NCBI RefSeq assembly: GCF_019059575.1
Contig: NW_024881530.1
Coordinates: 1,527,501 to 1,591,500 of the forward strand
Length of the DNA: 64,000 nt
Source of the DNA: Amphibalanus amphitrite
Taxonomy: Eukaryota; Arthropoda; Thecostraca; Balanomorpha; Balanidae
Reading direction: 5' to 3'
Positions 24,942 to 36,243 of the stretch are shown piece after piece. A program made the translations under genes and the position numbers. Below the pieces are notes generated by a model, which searched no databases, was not told the origin of the DNA, and was given only the letters and a program-made list of their open reading frames with translations. Numbering within the stretch: position 1 is the first letter of the stretch; the number at the start of each line of letters is the position of its first letter.

Positions 24942-26431
24942 CCTGAGCAAGCAATACTGGATCTGCGATTGCAACCGCGTTCTTCACGTCCCACTTTGCA
25001 TAAATTTCATACCAAGTGTATTAAACGGTCATTAATCTGAGTCTCATCTAGAGAGGCCCTTTCACAATTTCCACATGGTATTCAGATCACAGCTCAAATA
25101 AGACCATTCATTTAGTGGCGATAGTGCGCAAACCTGCACTTTTCCTAGCTAGAGAAAGCAGTTCTACGAATTCGCGGCCTCCAGGGCCGTACCGCAAGAC
25201 GGTCCTGGAGGCCGTCTTTCAAACGCAAGACAGTAGAGTGGTCGGTAGCAGCGAATATTATCACTCTTCATCCTCACAAAGAGACAAGAGTCAAACCCAC
25301 TCTGCTCTCAGTGCAAGAAGCCAATGCAGCACAACTGCAATATCGCCTTTGATGGAAACATTGCCGTTAACAAGCTCGCCTGGGCAGCCAGTAACCCGTG
25401 CCGAAAAAGGCACATCGCGCTGTCTTACGGAGAGCTCCACCATTTGATGGCTCCCGAGTAAATGAAAGATAAATACCCTCCATTGGCTCAGAAGTGCATA
25501 AGGAACGGCTTAGCTATGCGATGAGCATACGAATAGCGCTATCGCGTGACTGTCTCGCCTTACATAAAACGGCCGTCTGGTGGCAGCGCGGGACGCGCAG
25601 CGCGGAGCCGAGAGGCTGCATGCCAGTGACCCAGACTCATGCAAATCGGCGACCATTACCGCTCGCTTTATGGAAGGGTAGATAATTGTACGATATCTGC
25701 GCCGTCCTTTGTTCCAGGACAGCCGGGTAGAGCCACGATGACGTCATCGCTGCTGAGCTCTAATCAGCCAATCATAAGCCAGCCGGAGCGCCAGCGCCCT
25801 CCTATACGAGAGACGCTGCGTGACAGCCATGAAGCTGCGTCGGGACAGCTGCTGCCATCTAGGGACAGACCTCGGAACTGACCAGAGGCGGGCGGGTTCG
25901 GCGCAATGCGCATTACATCGGATGCCTTGTAGGCGAGAGGAGATTGCCCCGCCGAGAATCAGGATTTGATTTTTTTTAATATGGAGTGCACACGTTGGTG
26001 CCGATCACTTCTTCAGCGATTATGATAGTATACTTCACCCTAGACGTTCAAAAAAGGCGTCGAGCTGGCTCAGGCTGGTAGGTAAATGAACGACCCAAGC
26101 AGTAATTGCCATAATTCTTGTGAGCGCTCTCAGCTACTTGATAAAACAGAAGCTAACGGTCAATTACTGTTCCTGCATCTCTCAGGCCAAGAAGCCATTA
26201 TTACGAAACCTTTGAGGTAATTAAGGGATGCGTCCATTTACCAAAAACTTTTGCGTTATTTCGTTATGCACTCAATTAAATTCAGATATCAGTTCCCCTC
26301 CCAGTCCCTCAGCATGGGAGGATGAGAGAATAATGAAATGTCACCAAAAGCTTTGGGTCACCAAACGTTTAGTTATTGGTTGATCTTTTTCTTTGCTGCA
26401 ATGAAACCAGTATAACGCCTTTTGGGGCGAC
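24942..26431. other. Non-coding stretch
   Basis: It contains the hairpin at 25175-25214 and a full CRE at 25739-25746 in a GC-richer block (25560-25900). The rest is AT-rich. A plus-strand frame at 25115-25447 is Ser/Thr-rich and not recognised; it has no start context or splice sites that I would trust. Confidence 0.4.
25175..25214. other. 16-bp stem hairpin
   Basis: CGGCCTCCAGGGCCGT (25175-25190) is followed by an 8-base loop and ACGGTCCTGGAGGCCG (25199-25214). The arms match except for one G-U-type pair. It is too short for a microRNA precursor on its own. Confidence 0.6.
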
Positions 26432-26434
26432 TAA

Positions 26435-27084
26435 CGGAGCGAGCGAGAGGGTGGGCCTTGCACGTGCGAAATTGCGAGGGGGTACCTCCAACTGACTTGT
26501 GCACGGCACCCTACTAACTGGTCTCTAGCGATGTGCCAAATTTGGGCACAATCGGCCCAGCCGTTCTCGAGATCTGGAAGTGGCACCCTGCACGTGCGCA
26601 CGTGCAAAATGGGTCCCAACTGACTTGTGCACGGCACCCTACTAACCGGTCCCTAACTGTGTACCAAATTTGAGCGCAATCGGTCGAGCCGTTCTCGAGA
26701 TCTGGAAACGACCCCTGCACGTGCGCACGTGCAGCAGCGCCCCAACTCTGGCACATGGATATGCAGTGCCTAGTGGGTGCCTACCTACATGCCAACTTTC
26801 AGCGCAATCGGCCAAGTAGTTACCGAGATATTGCAACAATTACAAAAGTGACACCTCTTCATTTTGCACGTGGCACGTGCATAAGGGGTCACCCACATGC
26901 ATCGGGAATAGTCCAATACTTGGTAGAAGGAATGAAGCTACCCTACAAAAATTACCGCGTGTAAATCGGTCAAGTGGTTGCTGAGATATAAGCCTCGCAA
27001 AAGCGTGACCACGGCCGGCCGGCCGCTCATACTCAGAAATTTCCGTTAATCTAAGGAAAGACTACGCTCGCTTCGCTCGCTCCG
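26435..27084. mobile_element. Candidate inverted-repeat element with TAA duplication and internal tandem units
   Basis: The termini CGGAGCGAGCGA and TCGCTCGCTCCG are perfect inverted repeats of 12 bases, flanked by TAA (26432-26434 and 27085-27087). A 3-bp TWA duplication is typical of PIF/Harbinger. The interior has two clear tandem units of about 128 bp (from 26490 and 26618, each with ACTTGTGCACGGCACCCTAC) and two decayed ones, each containing a CCAAATTTGAGCGCAATCGG-like motif. Seven CACGTG palindromes occur (26461, 26591, 26599, 26718, 26726, 26867, 26874). No transposase frame is seen. Confidence 0.6.
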
Positions 27085-27087
27085 TAA

Positions 27088-30000
27088 TAAGAAAAACTGG
27101 TGTTCAACAAGCAGGGTGCCAAATGTTTGCTCGTGATTTACTTTAGGTTCTGTTAGATAGCTGCAAATGCAATGCAAGGGTGTTAGATCTGGCATATTTT
27201 TAGATTTACCAGACACCAGTGGCTTAGTATGACATATCGATCCTTGTTTTACAAAACAAAGGTAATGCACAGAACTAAGTACCTCATAACAAATGAAAGA
27301 AATAGATTAATGCTAATAGCATTGGAAAAGAATGAGGAATGTATACGTGTTAACCGAGTGCAAAGACGGCAGTTGCTTTTGTAACCGGTGCATACATGCG
27401 AGGTTTATATCCGTCACGTTATAATTAATGAGGCTGCTCGAATATGCAACAGGTACGAGCTACGAGCTGTTAACTCCGAACGATTCGCAGCAGTGCAATA
27501 TACAACAATGATACAATCTATAGTAGGATCATTTCGATCGAATATGGTTCATATCCATGCGCCATTGAGAGTGGTACTGTAATGCATCTTCCCAGAATGC
27601 AGGTGGTTATGTGCGTTAGGAGTGAAAAATTGACAGATGTTAGCCGCAAAGAATGTTAGTTAATCAACTTAGCGGTTTTGGTAAAACAATTTGCAGTGTA
27701 AGTGAATGGTGGCGTAGCGAAGTTTTTTTCGATGAGTGTTGTAATCTTAATCAGATGTTTCTCTCATTAAATTTATCTGGAGCAGCTGCATGCAGCACAC
27801 CTACTTCCTTCAAAAGCCGGATATGAACTATCTGTTCTCACAGTATTTAACAAGATTCCAGTTCACACCACGTAATAGAAATATGACCGCTATAAATGCA
27901 ATGTGAACCAAATAAATTCAGGTGCATGACCAACATCTATTTTAGCTCGGTGGGCAGAGCACATTTACGCGGCGGCTGTTTCCGCCGGCAGCACTCTCTG
28001 AGTCACGCTGCTTCCCAGGGCCGTGAGGTTGCCTTTTTCAGCACGGAACCGCGGATGATGACGCAAATGTGGGTTATAACTAGCGTAAACTCTAGTTAGG
28101 ACAACATCTGTATGTGGGTAATCCATGAGGGATGCTGGAAAAGATACAGTTTAGGTACGAGTTTCTTCTTGAAAATTGGGAAGAAACCTCTCAGTAATAG
28201 CTGCCGCCTATCCAAGTCGGAAGTCAAGGGTCCATTTACTTGGACATGGAAATCAACACCTAGCCTTAGCCCGGGGGTAGTCCGAATCGCTGCCTCCCCG
28301 GCGTTTGGCCGGCCCGGGGCGGCCTCTGGGCCGGCCAGGAAATCAGCGAGTAAACAGCAGCGGCGCCTGGGACCGTGTAATCTGACCTGACCCGGCCGCG
28401 GTCAGCAGGCCGGCCGGCGTCCCGCACCGATGCTGCACCTCTAATAATCGGTCGCCGGCGGTCTCATTAGGCGAGCACGCGCCGTCCGCTCGCGCAGCGC
28501 GGCCCCCGCCCATTACCTGTGCCCGTGTAACTCATACCCCGCACCCTAATTACCGGCGCTTTAATAATGAGCAGCGATCGAACGGATATGATGCTGGCCG
28601 GCGCGCGGCGCTGTGGTGCGCTGCGGTTTGGTGCGGTGCTGTCTGACGCTGGCTCGCGGAGAAAGCCGGGCAGCACGTGCCGTAAAAAAGACACGTCGGT
28701 AACCGGAGAGAGAGCAGCGGTGGCCAGGTCGACAGGCCATTATCGGGCCGGAGACGGCTGACGGCAGCCCGAGCCGGACGGGCGCCGGCCGTCCCACCTC
28801 GTCTGAACAGACATACCGACGGGAGCGGGTGGCGCGGATCGGTGGATATTAAACATGGGCGGCAGCCTATGCTGGGCTGCTGTGTGATGGAGGAATGCAA
28901 CGACGATCCAGTAGCATTCAGTAAGTCAGTACGGCTGCATCCTGAATTAAAGTAAAATCCGCAAAAGTGTAGAAACAACTCGGCAGAATCGTGGTCAAGG
29001 TCTACTCAGAGTCAGAGTGTTCAGAAGCTAAACTCAGGCAAAGACCACAGCCACTTCAGCGAGAACTGGACTGGCGTCCGTTCAATATCTATCCAACGGT
29101 AGCGCATCTCCCTCACTGCCTTCGGCGTTACCGACAGAAAAACTGCAGACTGACTTCTGAGGAAGCGATACCGTGCTTCAGGAGCCGTGATTGATGCACG
29201 TTATAAGTGATCGCGTGCAGAGGAACGCATCATGAGTGGTGTCGATTAATGAAATATTTGGCCAATTTCATGGTCATCTTGGTCCATGACGCATCCTTTT
29301 CAGTGCGTCAGTGACCGTCTCAAAAGATTGATGCTGTTTCACATTGAACAGGTATCATGCTTCCTTAAACCGAAGATCACACTCCTCGCCCATTCGCCCG
29401 TGCCTGCAGTGGTGCTAGTGCCTTACTCCTGATTGAAATCACCGGCGTTCGGCCAGCCCGCGGCGCATCGGTGCGCTGCGGCACAGTCTATCACTCAGGG
29501 GACTGCAGCGGCCGCGTCTGCGTACGGCGCCTAGCACCAGCCGGCGCCTGCGGCTGCCGCTGCCGCCCCGCCATCGCCGCACCGTGATAAATGCGGCGAT
29601 CACGCCGCCTTTTGATCGATGACGTAAATTTAACCGTCGCGCCGGAATGCAGCGTAAATATTGGAGCGATCCCAAGAGAGAGCCGATAGCAGCTGACTAC
29701 TCTTAGATCTTACCGAGTCTCCGAGCTAAGCTCACGCGCTCTTGTGCACAGTGCACACGTCATCTTTCGCTTAAACCTCACTTCCAGCCGAGCGGCGCGG
29801 CGGCCCGCTCGGCTGACCCACCGGCCGCCCGCCACCCTGCTCGCGAGATGGGCGACAGGACAGTTTTGGCGGTCACATCCCGCCCCCGTGTTCGACTCTA
29901 TGAGAACACTAAACTCTGTACCACCACTGATATATCGGCCGGTAGAAAGCCTCGACGGGGCGGAGTCCGGCCCGGGCGACCAATCGGCAGTTCCCACATA

Positions 30001-30152
30001 TTTACACATACATATTTACATTACTGTTCACAGCACTTTCTCACTGTTCTCCCATCACCGCGATCTGGGCGACGGCCACCTACCCGCTTATCCTCCCGCT
30101 GTCTTGATCTGGACAGAACGGACTCTTCGATCTGGTCCCGGGAACACCTGGG
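27088..30152. other. Non-coding stretch with CpG islands at 28280-28800 and 29450-29600
   Basis: 27090-28270 is AT-rich with nothing identified. 28280-28800 mixes CpG-rich words with TAATTA/TAATAAT cores and is open in several frames. A CCAAT element beside a GC-rich block lies at about 29950-29985. A plus-strand frame from ATGGGCGACAGG at 29848 crosses this area, but it merges into the antisense of the retroelement fragment that follows and is not a gene. Confidence 0.4.
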
Positions 30153-30890
30153 TCATGCGGGCGAGCGGCCGCGTAGCTGGCGGTGTGTTCGAGTCGGCGA
30201 GGAGCGCTGGATCTCCGGCGAGCACGCTCTTGATGCCCCTCCGTCTGTTGCGTGGCTGGGGCGAGGGCATGTACCGCCCGCGTTGCTGCTGCTGCTGCTG
30301 CTGCTGCTGCCTGTCGCGGAGACTCTGGGACGAGGGCATGCACCGCCCCCGGTGCTGCCGCTGCCTGTCGCGGAGACCTTGGGACGAGCCTCCCCGGTGC
30401 TGCTGCTGCCGCTGATGCTTTGTGTAGATTCGGGGACGAGGGCAGGCACCGCCCCCGTAAGGGCCCAGCCGAAGTCGGTTCGGATGGCGACTGGCTGCCC
30501 CGGTGGTCCAGCTCTCACTTCGTGCTGGATCACAGCTTCGAGAACGTTGGCACCCAGAAGCAGTTGCACTTCGCCTTTGGAGCAGTCTGGCACATCTAGG
30601 TTCTCCAGGTGACGCCATGTTTGTCGGTGCCGTTCGCTGATTCGTGGCACAGAGATGTTCATCTTCGGTACGGCCCACACTCGGATAATGTTATCCGCTT
30701 CTCGCTGGCCTCAGGGGACAGACCTTGCACTTCCATTACCAGCTTCCTGGCCACTTGCCCCCTTCCGGTACCTTGAATCGTCTGCATGCATAGTTCCTGC
30801 GGCTCGCCTGAGATGCCCAGCTTGTCTGCTAATTTCTGACTGCAGAAATTCACAATACCATCTTTTAAGCACCATCCCAAATGCAAATCA
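30153..30890 (-). pseudogene. Pao/BEL retrotransposon fragment (DUF1758 protease-like domain), frameshifted
   Basis: Minus-strand translation gives NFCSQKLADKLGISGEPQEL and later LLLGANVLEAVIQHEVR and RTDFGWALTG, the hallmarks of the retropepsin-like DUF1758 domain of Pao/BEL polyproteins. The two halves are in different frames and join at about 30660-30680, so the fragment is broken. The upstream end stops abruptly near 30890, and no reverse transcriptase or long terminal repeats are present. Downstream of GWALTG the sequence passes into a minisatellite built from the same coding DNA. This is a dead remnant. Confidence 0.9.
30258..30470 (-). repeat. Minisatellite (about 54 bp, four units) with a (CTG)n run
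   Basis: Units begin GGGACGAGGGCATGCACCGC near 30258, 30328, 30382 and 30434. The last is the retroelement coding sequence for AVPALVPES, so the array grew out of that frame. A pure (TGC)n/(CTG)n run fills 30283-30309. Confidence 0.8.
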
Positions 30891-33129
30891 ACGAATCAAT
30901 TAGCAATATTTTAAAGGTGGGCACTTTGATTGCAGTAATTACGACGAATAAATAGCCGTGTCGGTGGCGGGCGGCGGGCGGACCGCGCGGGCACGCCGGC
31001 TTCTGCCGCTGAGCGCCATGACCGGCACAAGTGCAGTCCGCAGACTGAGTGGTGCCGGTTCAGCCCGTGGCACTGCCACCGGCGGACACGACCTCACAGA
31101 CCGCCGAGCTGGTGCTGACAGAGGAAGTGAGCCAAAGGCGACGACAAAATGAAGAGCCGCAACTTGCAGGCGGTCCGGGACGGCGGGTGGTGAAGTGGAG
31201 AGAGAAGCCGGCTGCCTGGCTCTCACCCGGTCGCATAGTTCCCGGCAGGCAGCCCGGCACGTGATTCCCTGGGACAGGGTCTCCTGGGGAGCCTGTCGCC
31301 TCGCAGCGGGCAATGATGAGAGCAGAGGAGCCGCCACACAGCGCGGTGCAGCAAATTTAATCGGTTTGCAGTGAGCGCCTGCCGCTCCTTTGGCAGTCTC
31401 AGTCGGCAGCGGGCCCAGCGTCACGAGAACGCGGTCGGTGGCGGCGGTGCGCGAACCAGCTGCCGCGGTGGTCGCAGCCACAAGTGGCGATCGGTCATTT
31501 GGCTCACAGTTGGGGTTGTGCACGGCTGTGCACAGCCAGTGCACAGTTGGTGCACTCGGCCCGCTGTGCACGGCGCCAAGAGTGGCGCGTGCGGCGCCGG
31601 AGGCCGGCAATTTGCCTCGAATATCTCGGCCGCCGACTGTGCGGCCGGCCGCCGCTCCGCCGCCAAATCGCGACCCCGACCGGCCTATAAAATACGAGAG
31701 CTCGTTTTAATTGGACAACCGCTGACGACGGCTGATCAGGAATTATCGTTATTACGCGCCGATGCAGTCGGAGGGGTGATATTAGCCCATTATCCGCTCA
31801 CAGATTCAACTGGGGGGCACGTTTTGACACTGCGCGCGGACAGGCCAGCTACCGAAAAAACGCGCAGCCGATTGCCTGGCAAAACGGTGTCGAGTAGACC
31901 GGTCTACGACTGACGTGGGCGATGATTTTCGTGCTAAAAAGCTGTTAGTTTTCTGTCGAAATGTCTGTGGTCAGAGGGTGTGAAATCTACACCCAGGAGA
32001 AACCCGAGCAAACCGCTGTCTGGGAGAGCGGCTGACACAGCCCAGCGCCACTTTGTCGCAAATTAGAAAGGATTGGAGATGTGAAATGACTACGATCGGG
32101 GACAGATCTGGCGCTGCGCCGCGCCGCCCGCAGCCACGGAGCCTCTCGATCGGTCGTGGTCCGCCACCGGAGCGGCCATTATATCGGAATGTGTGTAATA
32201 CATCACGAGGAATTAAAGTAATTTGGAGCGAGCCCGTGTCATTGGCTCGGCCCCGCACGCGGGCCATAGCGGCAAATTATGAGAAATGGCCGGCCCATCT
32301 CGGCGCCGTGTGTCGTTTCCGACCGGGCATACCTCGGCGCCGGAGAAACGGTAAAGGCCAGTCGGGACACGGGGAGCTCCTCTCTAGGACTGCTAACGGT
32401 AGTCGGTATACCCGCCAGAGCTCTGTCTCCATCGCGAAAAGCTACTTCGTTACACAAGTGCGCGCCCCCGACACAAACCCGAGTCTAGGGGGACTCGCAA
32501 AGCATGAAAATTCAAAGGCAATCTGCCCTCGGCCTTATTTGCATGCCACAAGCCATTTTCTTGCCAAAATCTGCATAAAATATTCCGTCGGGAAGTTAAT
32601 GGCCGTCCGTGTCACTGGCAGGGACTGATGCGGCCCGGACTGAGTGCGCAGGCCTCCCGCGCCCTAATGGCGACCTAGCAGGGTTAACGGCGACCCCGTC
32701 CAGCTAACGGCGTCAGGAGACGAGTGGAGGCCGCTGCTGACCGACGGTCAGAACCACAAACATTCGACAGCCAGACATAATTGACCAGTCGGCGGTTTTG
32801 GTTTTTGCGCGTCGGCGTTTTTCGGGTAATGAAATGGTAACACCAGCGCGGTGCAACTGAATGGCGCCTGATGGACACGCAACGGCCATTACATCTCCCA
32901 GCGCACTCTCTCAGACACATACAGACAGACAAACCTGAGCGGGGGGAGCCGGGTGCGTCTGAGAGGCCTCAATTAGAGTGCGCTGGCCGGCGCGGATGCC
33001 TCGGCGCCACTCTGGGGTGGTCTGACGGAATTAAAGTGGACGTTTCCGTGCTACTGGGGGTGGTCACTGCTCTCCACCAGAACGCATCACAAACGGAAGG
33101 TCATCAGCCGACAAACGGCCGGTACTCAC
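30891..33129. other. Non-coding stretch with CpG island 30960-31700 and enhancer-like 31690-32660
   Basis: 30960-31700 is GC-rich and open in many frames. GTGCAC palindromes cluster at 31517-31573 (five copies). 31700-31830 and 32080-32640 alternate AT cores (TAATTGG, TTATCGTTATTACG, ATTAAAGTAATTTGG) with CpG words and look like regulatory DNA; that is inference. No exon is supported. Confidence 0.35.
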
Positions 33130-33174
33130 GTACAAACGCCCCTCCTGCGCATGCGCCCCGGACCGGTCGCTTAC
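33130..33174 (-). other. Candidate recursive splice site with 45-nt exon
   Basis: On the minus strand TTTGTGTCTTTCCAG|GTAAGC joins a strong acceptor directly to a strong donor (junction between 33175 and 33174). A branch-like CTAAT lies about 22 bases before the junction. Forty-five bases on is a second donor, GTAC|GTGAGT (GT at 33129-33128). Acceptor-plus-donor juxtaposition followed by a downstream donor is the layout of recursive splice exons in long introns. If kept as an exon it is 15 codons in phase 0 without a stop (VSDRSGAHAQEGRLY). It fits a minus-strand intron running from the 50-56 kb candidates. Confidence 0.4.
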
Positions 33175-35350
33175 CTGGAAAGACACAAACATAATTAGGA
33201 GCGCGGAGTGAGATGAGAGCGGCGCGCTGTGTGCGCCAGAGCACGCCGCCTTCTGGCCAGATCAGAACCAAACACAGACATCCATGAGGCAGACCGGCCC
33301 GGTCGACAGTCGGGTCGAATGAATCAAAGACAAAGGCCGTCGGGCGGCCAGCGGGGCCCATTAGTGGAGCGGCGGTCATTAGTAGAGCGTCCGTCTTTCC
33401 CTGTCGGCGGTCCCCGACACCGCGCTCTCTCCGTGCTCTCTGTGCTCTGCCGGGTGGTTTTTGTCGCCTGGTTATTAGCGCACGGGAGGAGAATCGGTAA
33501 GCCATCTCGGGTGGCTCGTGCTCGTGCTCTGGGGAGGGAGAGGTGTCGTGCTGGGTGCTCCCGAGGGGCGTCTCATTAGCGCTACCCCACCCGTGTGATG
33601 TGCCCACGACGGCTGTCATCGGTGATCGTAACTGGATTTTCAGCTGGGTGGTTACAGGCTGCTTTCCGATGAGTTTTTTCACTTCTGTGGGCATAATTGG
33701 ACACGAGACAGCAAAAAAGAAACAAAAAAAATGTTGACATAATTGTCAACACCGATCTTATACTCGTATGTCATGAAGTGCGGAAAAAGCAGGCGGTCAC
33801 AGCATTTGCATGACCTCAGCTGTAAACGCTATGAAATCAACTGTAAATAAGGTGGGTTACCTACCCCTGACGTCTGATTAGACCGAAAATGTTCTTCGTA
33901 ACGTTTGGCAAATTTTCCTTTGTAGCCGGTTATGCAGTTGTAAAGTCACCATGTTCTATAGCCAATGAACTCCAAAGAATAAACCCTAAACCACTCAACA
34001 CATACGCAGTATACATGTAAATGCCCGTATAACATGTTATCAAACCTTGCAGTTGCGCTTATGTATATCCAACGAGGAACTCATTCCAAAGTACGGTCTA
34101 TTGTGCGGTTCATTTACCAGACTACCGCTCTCCTACTTCATAAACATGACCTGTCTGGGCGCCGGTTACATGTCAGCAGACATACGTGTAAGATTTTGAT
34201 CAGATTCCTCGATAGCCTCTCTCGCCCGTCTGTCATAGTCCTCACTCTGACGGATAACTCGAGAAATCATCACTCAGCTCAGGGGTGAGAGGAGCAATTC
34301 ACAAGTTTCGTGTAGAGTGATGGGGATGAATGATTACAAGGTCAGGAGTCAGGACTGAGAACAATAGCAAAAAGAAGCAAAAAAGCGATCGTTTTAAAGA
34401 AAACAAAAAGTTTCGAGAATCTTATCGGATAAAATGTAACATGAGGAACGCACTTTTTATGTTCGACATGAATATGAACAAAACATGTAATCTTAACCAA
34501 ACGTTAATTTCATGTAACGAATGATATGGTAGCACCGCAGCACACACTTGTTCATCCCAAATAATCTTTAAGTACCTATGTCTCTGTAATATAGTTCGGT
34601 CAAATTGACGTGGTCATCTCCATCGCTAAGCCATGGTCCTCCAGTGCAGCTCTACCGGTGGTCACTTCTCTGCTTTTACCCACCCCTCCACGTTACGCCC
34701 CCGCGGGGCCGCGGTCGGTCACCGGCCGGCCCGTACCTCGGTGTTTTTTTCCCGGGCAGTGATTGACAGCGGCCGTCGGTCGCCCGTGTAAACACTGACC
34801 GCACTAATTAAGTCGGGCCTGATGGCTGCGTGCCCGTCTCAGTAATAGGCGCCGAGCTGTGCCGTGCGCCATCAGACGCCATTACCGCCGCAGCCGCGCC
34901 GCCACCGCCGCAGACGCGCCAGAAAAACCGCCGCCGGTGACAAAAACGGGCCGTGACCTGAGGTCGGAATCCGCGGGACTGGAAACGTCTTGAAGGCGTA
35001 CAATGGTGTCAGGACAAGGCGTTTTGTCGAGTGTATGCTGATTGCTGAGGAAGGTAGGTGACAAGCTTCCAGGTGTGAGAATACTGATGATGTTGTATGA
35101 TAAGCATAATTGATAGCAATTTATGATGTGGATTGAGCGGCCGACACATACTCAAGCTTTTTTACCTTTAAATATTCCTCAGAAGTCAGAGACCGACCTA
35201 AGTACAACGATACACTAACTGCCAGGTTCTATATTTAAATAAAAGCACATGGATCAAATTATACGTGCCAAATAAAGGTACCTATGATACCTTGGAATAA
35301 ATACGTACCTTTCTAAGACATCAGCACAAATTAATTTTACCGCTAACACG
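33175..35350. other. Non-coding stretch
   Basis: 33200-33680 is GC-rich with frames on both strands and no clear coding choice. 33690-34640 is AT-rich, with nothing identified. 34680-34960 is a CpG-rich block with TTAATTAAG-type cores nearby. 35060-35350 is AT-rich. Confidence 0.4.
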
Positions 35351-35354
35351 TTAA

Positions 35355-36239
35355 CCCTCGCCGGCACAGGCCATTTTGCGTCCTTCGACGGACGGCACAA
35401 GGGGGGTACGACCCCCCCTCGCGTTTGGCCCCTGATCGAGCTAGAGCTTCGCGGAAAACACGAGCGTGTTGCCCGTCACGAGAGGAAGCCGATGATACCC
35501 AATTTTAAGGTCCTAGGTCATCGGGTGACCTTCGAGGTCAGGTCAATGACCCGAAAACCGGGAAAATCGGGACCTGTTAGAAAGTCGTAAAGTGTGGCTG
35601 TTAAGCGGTTTCCGGGGTGCTAATCACGAATATCGTGTTAGTTTTGATCACAGATGATGTCTTTAAGCATTTAGACCAGGTCGGGTCAGGTCAGGTCAGG
35701 TCAACCGGTAGGGGTTGTGACGGGTATTTGTAATACGTGTCAACCGCCTCTGACGGCTACGTAACATATTACGAAGGCACCAAAACTACTTCGTAAATGT
35801 TCAAATGGTTGCTAAATTCGAATTCAGATCCAAAAACTAGTCTAGAAACATGTAAACTCGAAAACGTGAACCGAGGTCACCCGAGGTCACCAAAGGTCAA
35901 TAACCTGACCTGACCTTCAGGTGACCTTGACACCCACCCTAATGTATGGGAGTAACACAAAATCACATGTTTGAACGTTTGAAACCACAAAAAACTTGCA
36001 AACGCGCGGCTAATGCGAGCCGACATACGCCGAATCGCGATTCCGGCCAAACATGGTCTCGGAAAAGAGGTCACAGGTCAAAGGTAATTTGAGTTAGGGT
36101 CATGAAATTTTCAGAGTAGGTGTAAAATTAATTAATGCGAGAGTACTGAAAGTTTCGTCGCGATCAGCCGCTTTTTACGCGAGTTATTCGCGAAAAACCT
36201 TAGGGGGGGTTGCATCACCCCCCCCTGTGCCGGCGATGG
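35355..36239. mobile_element. piggyBac-like non-autonomous element, copy B (885 bp)
   Basis: It starts CCCTCGCCGGCACAGG and ends CCTGTGCCGGCGATGG (one substitution in the terminal repeat), flanked by TTAA at 35351-35354 and 36240-36243. It shares with copy A the order of features: terminal repeat, run-G/run-C hairpin, GGTACGACCCCCCC, TTTTAAGGTCCTAGGTCA, and GCGAAAAACCTTAGG before the right hairpin. About 15 AGGTCA/TGACCT hexamers occur, including a run with 5-bp period, (AGGTC)n, at about 35684-35703. No protein frame. Confidence 0.85.
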
Positions 36240-36243
36240 TTAA

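Noticed and set aside
26435-27084. CRISPR-like array of repeated units
   Set aside because: Units are long, diverged and lack uniform short repeats and spacers; the genome is eukaryotic.
27944-27975. tRNA-like AGCTCGGTGGGCAGAGCA
   Set aside because: It resembles a tRNA D-arm, but there is no acceptor stem, anticodon arm or T-arm at the right spacing.
29744-30612. Plus-strand frames of 223 and 254 codons
   Set aside because: They are the antisense of the Pao/BEL fragment and its minisatellite, including poly-Cys and poly-Leu readings of (CTG)n.
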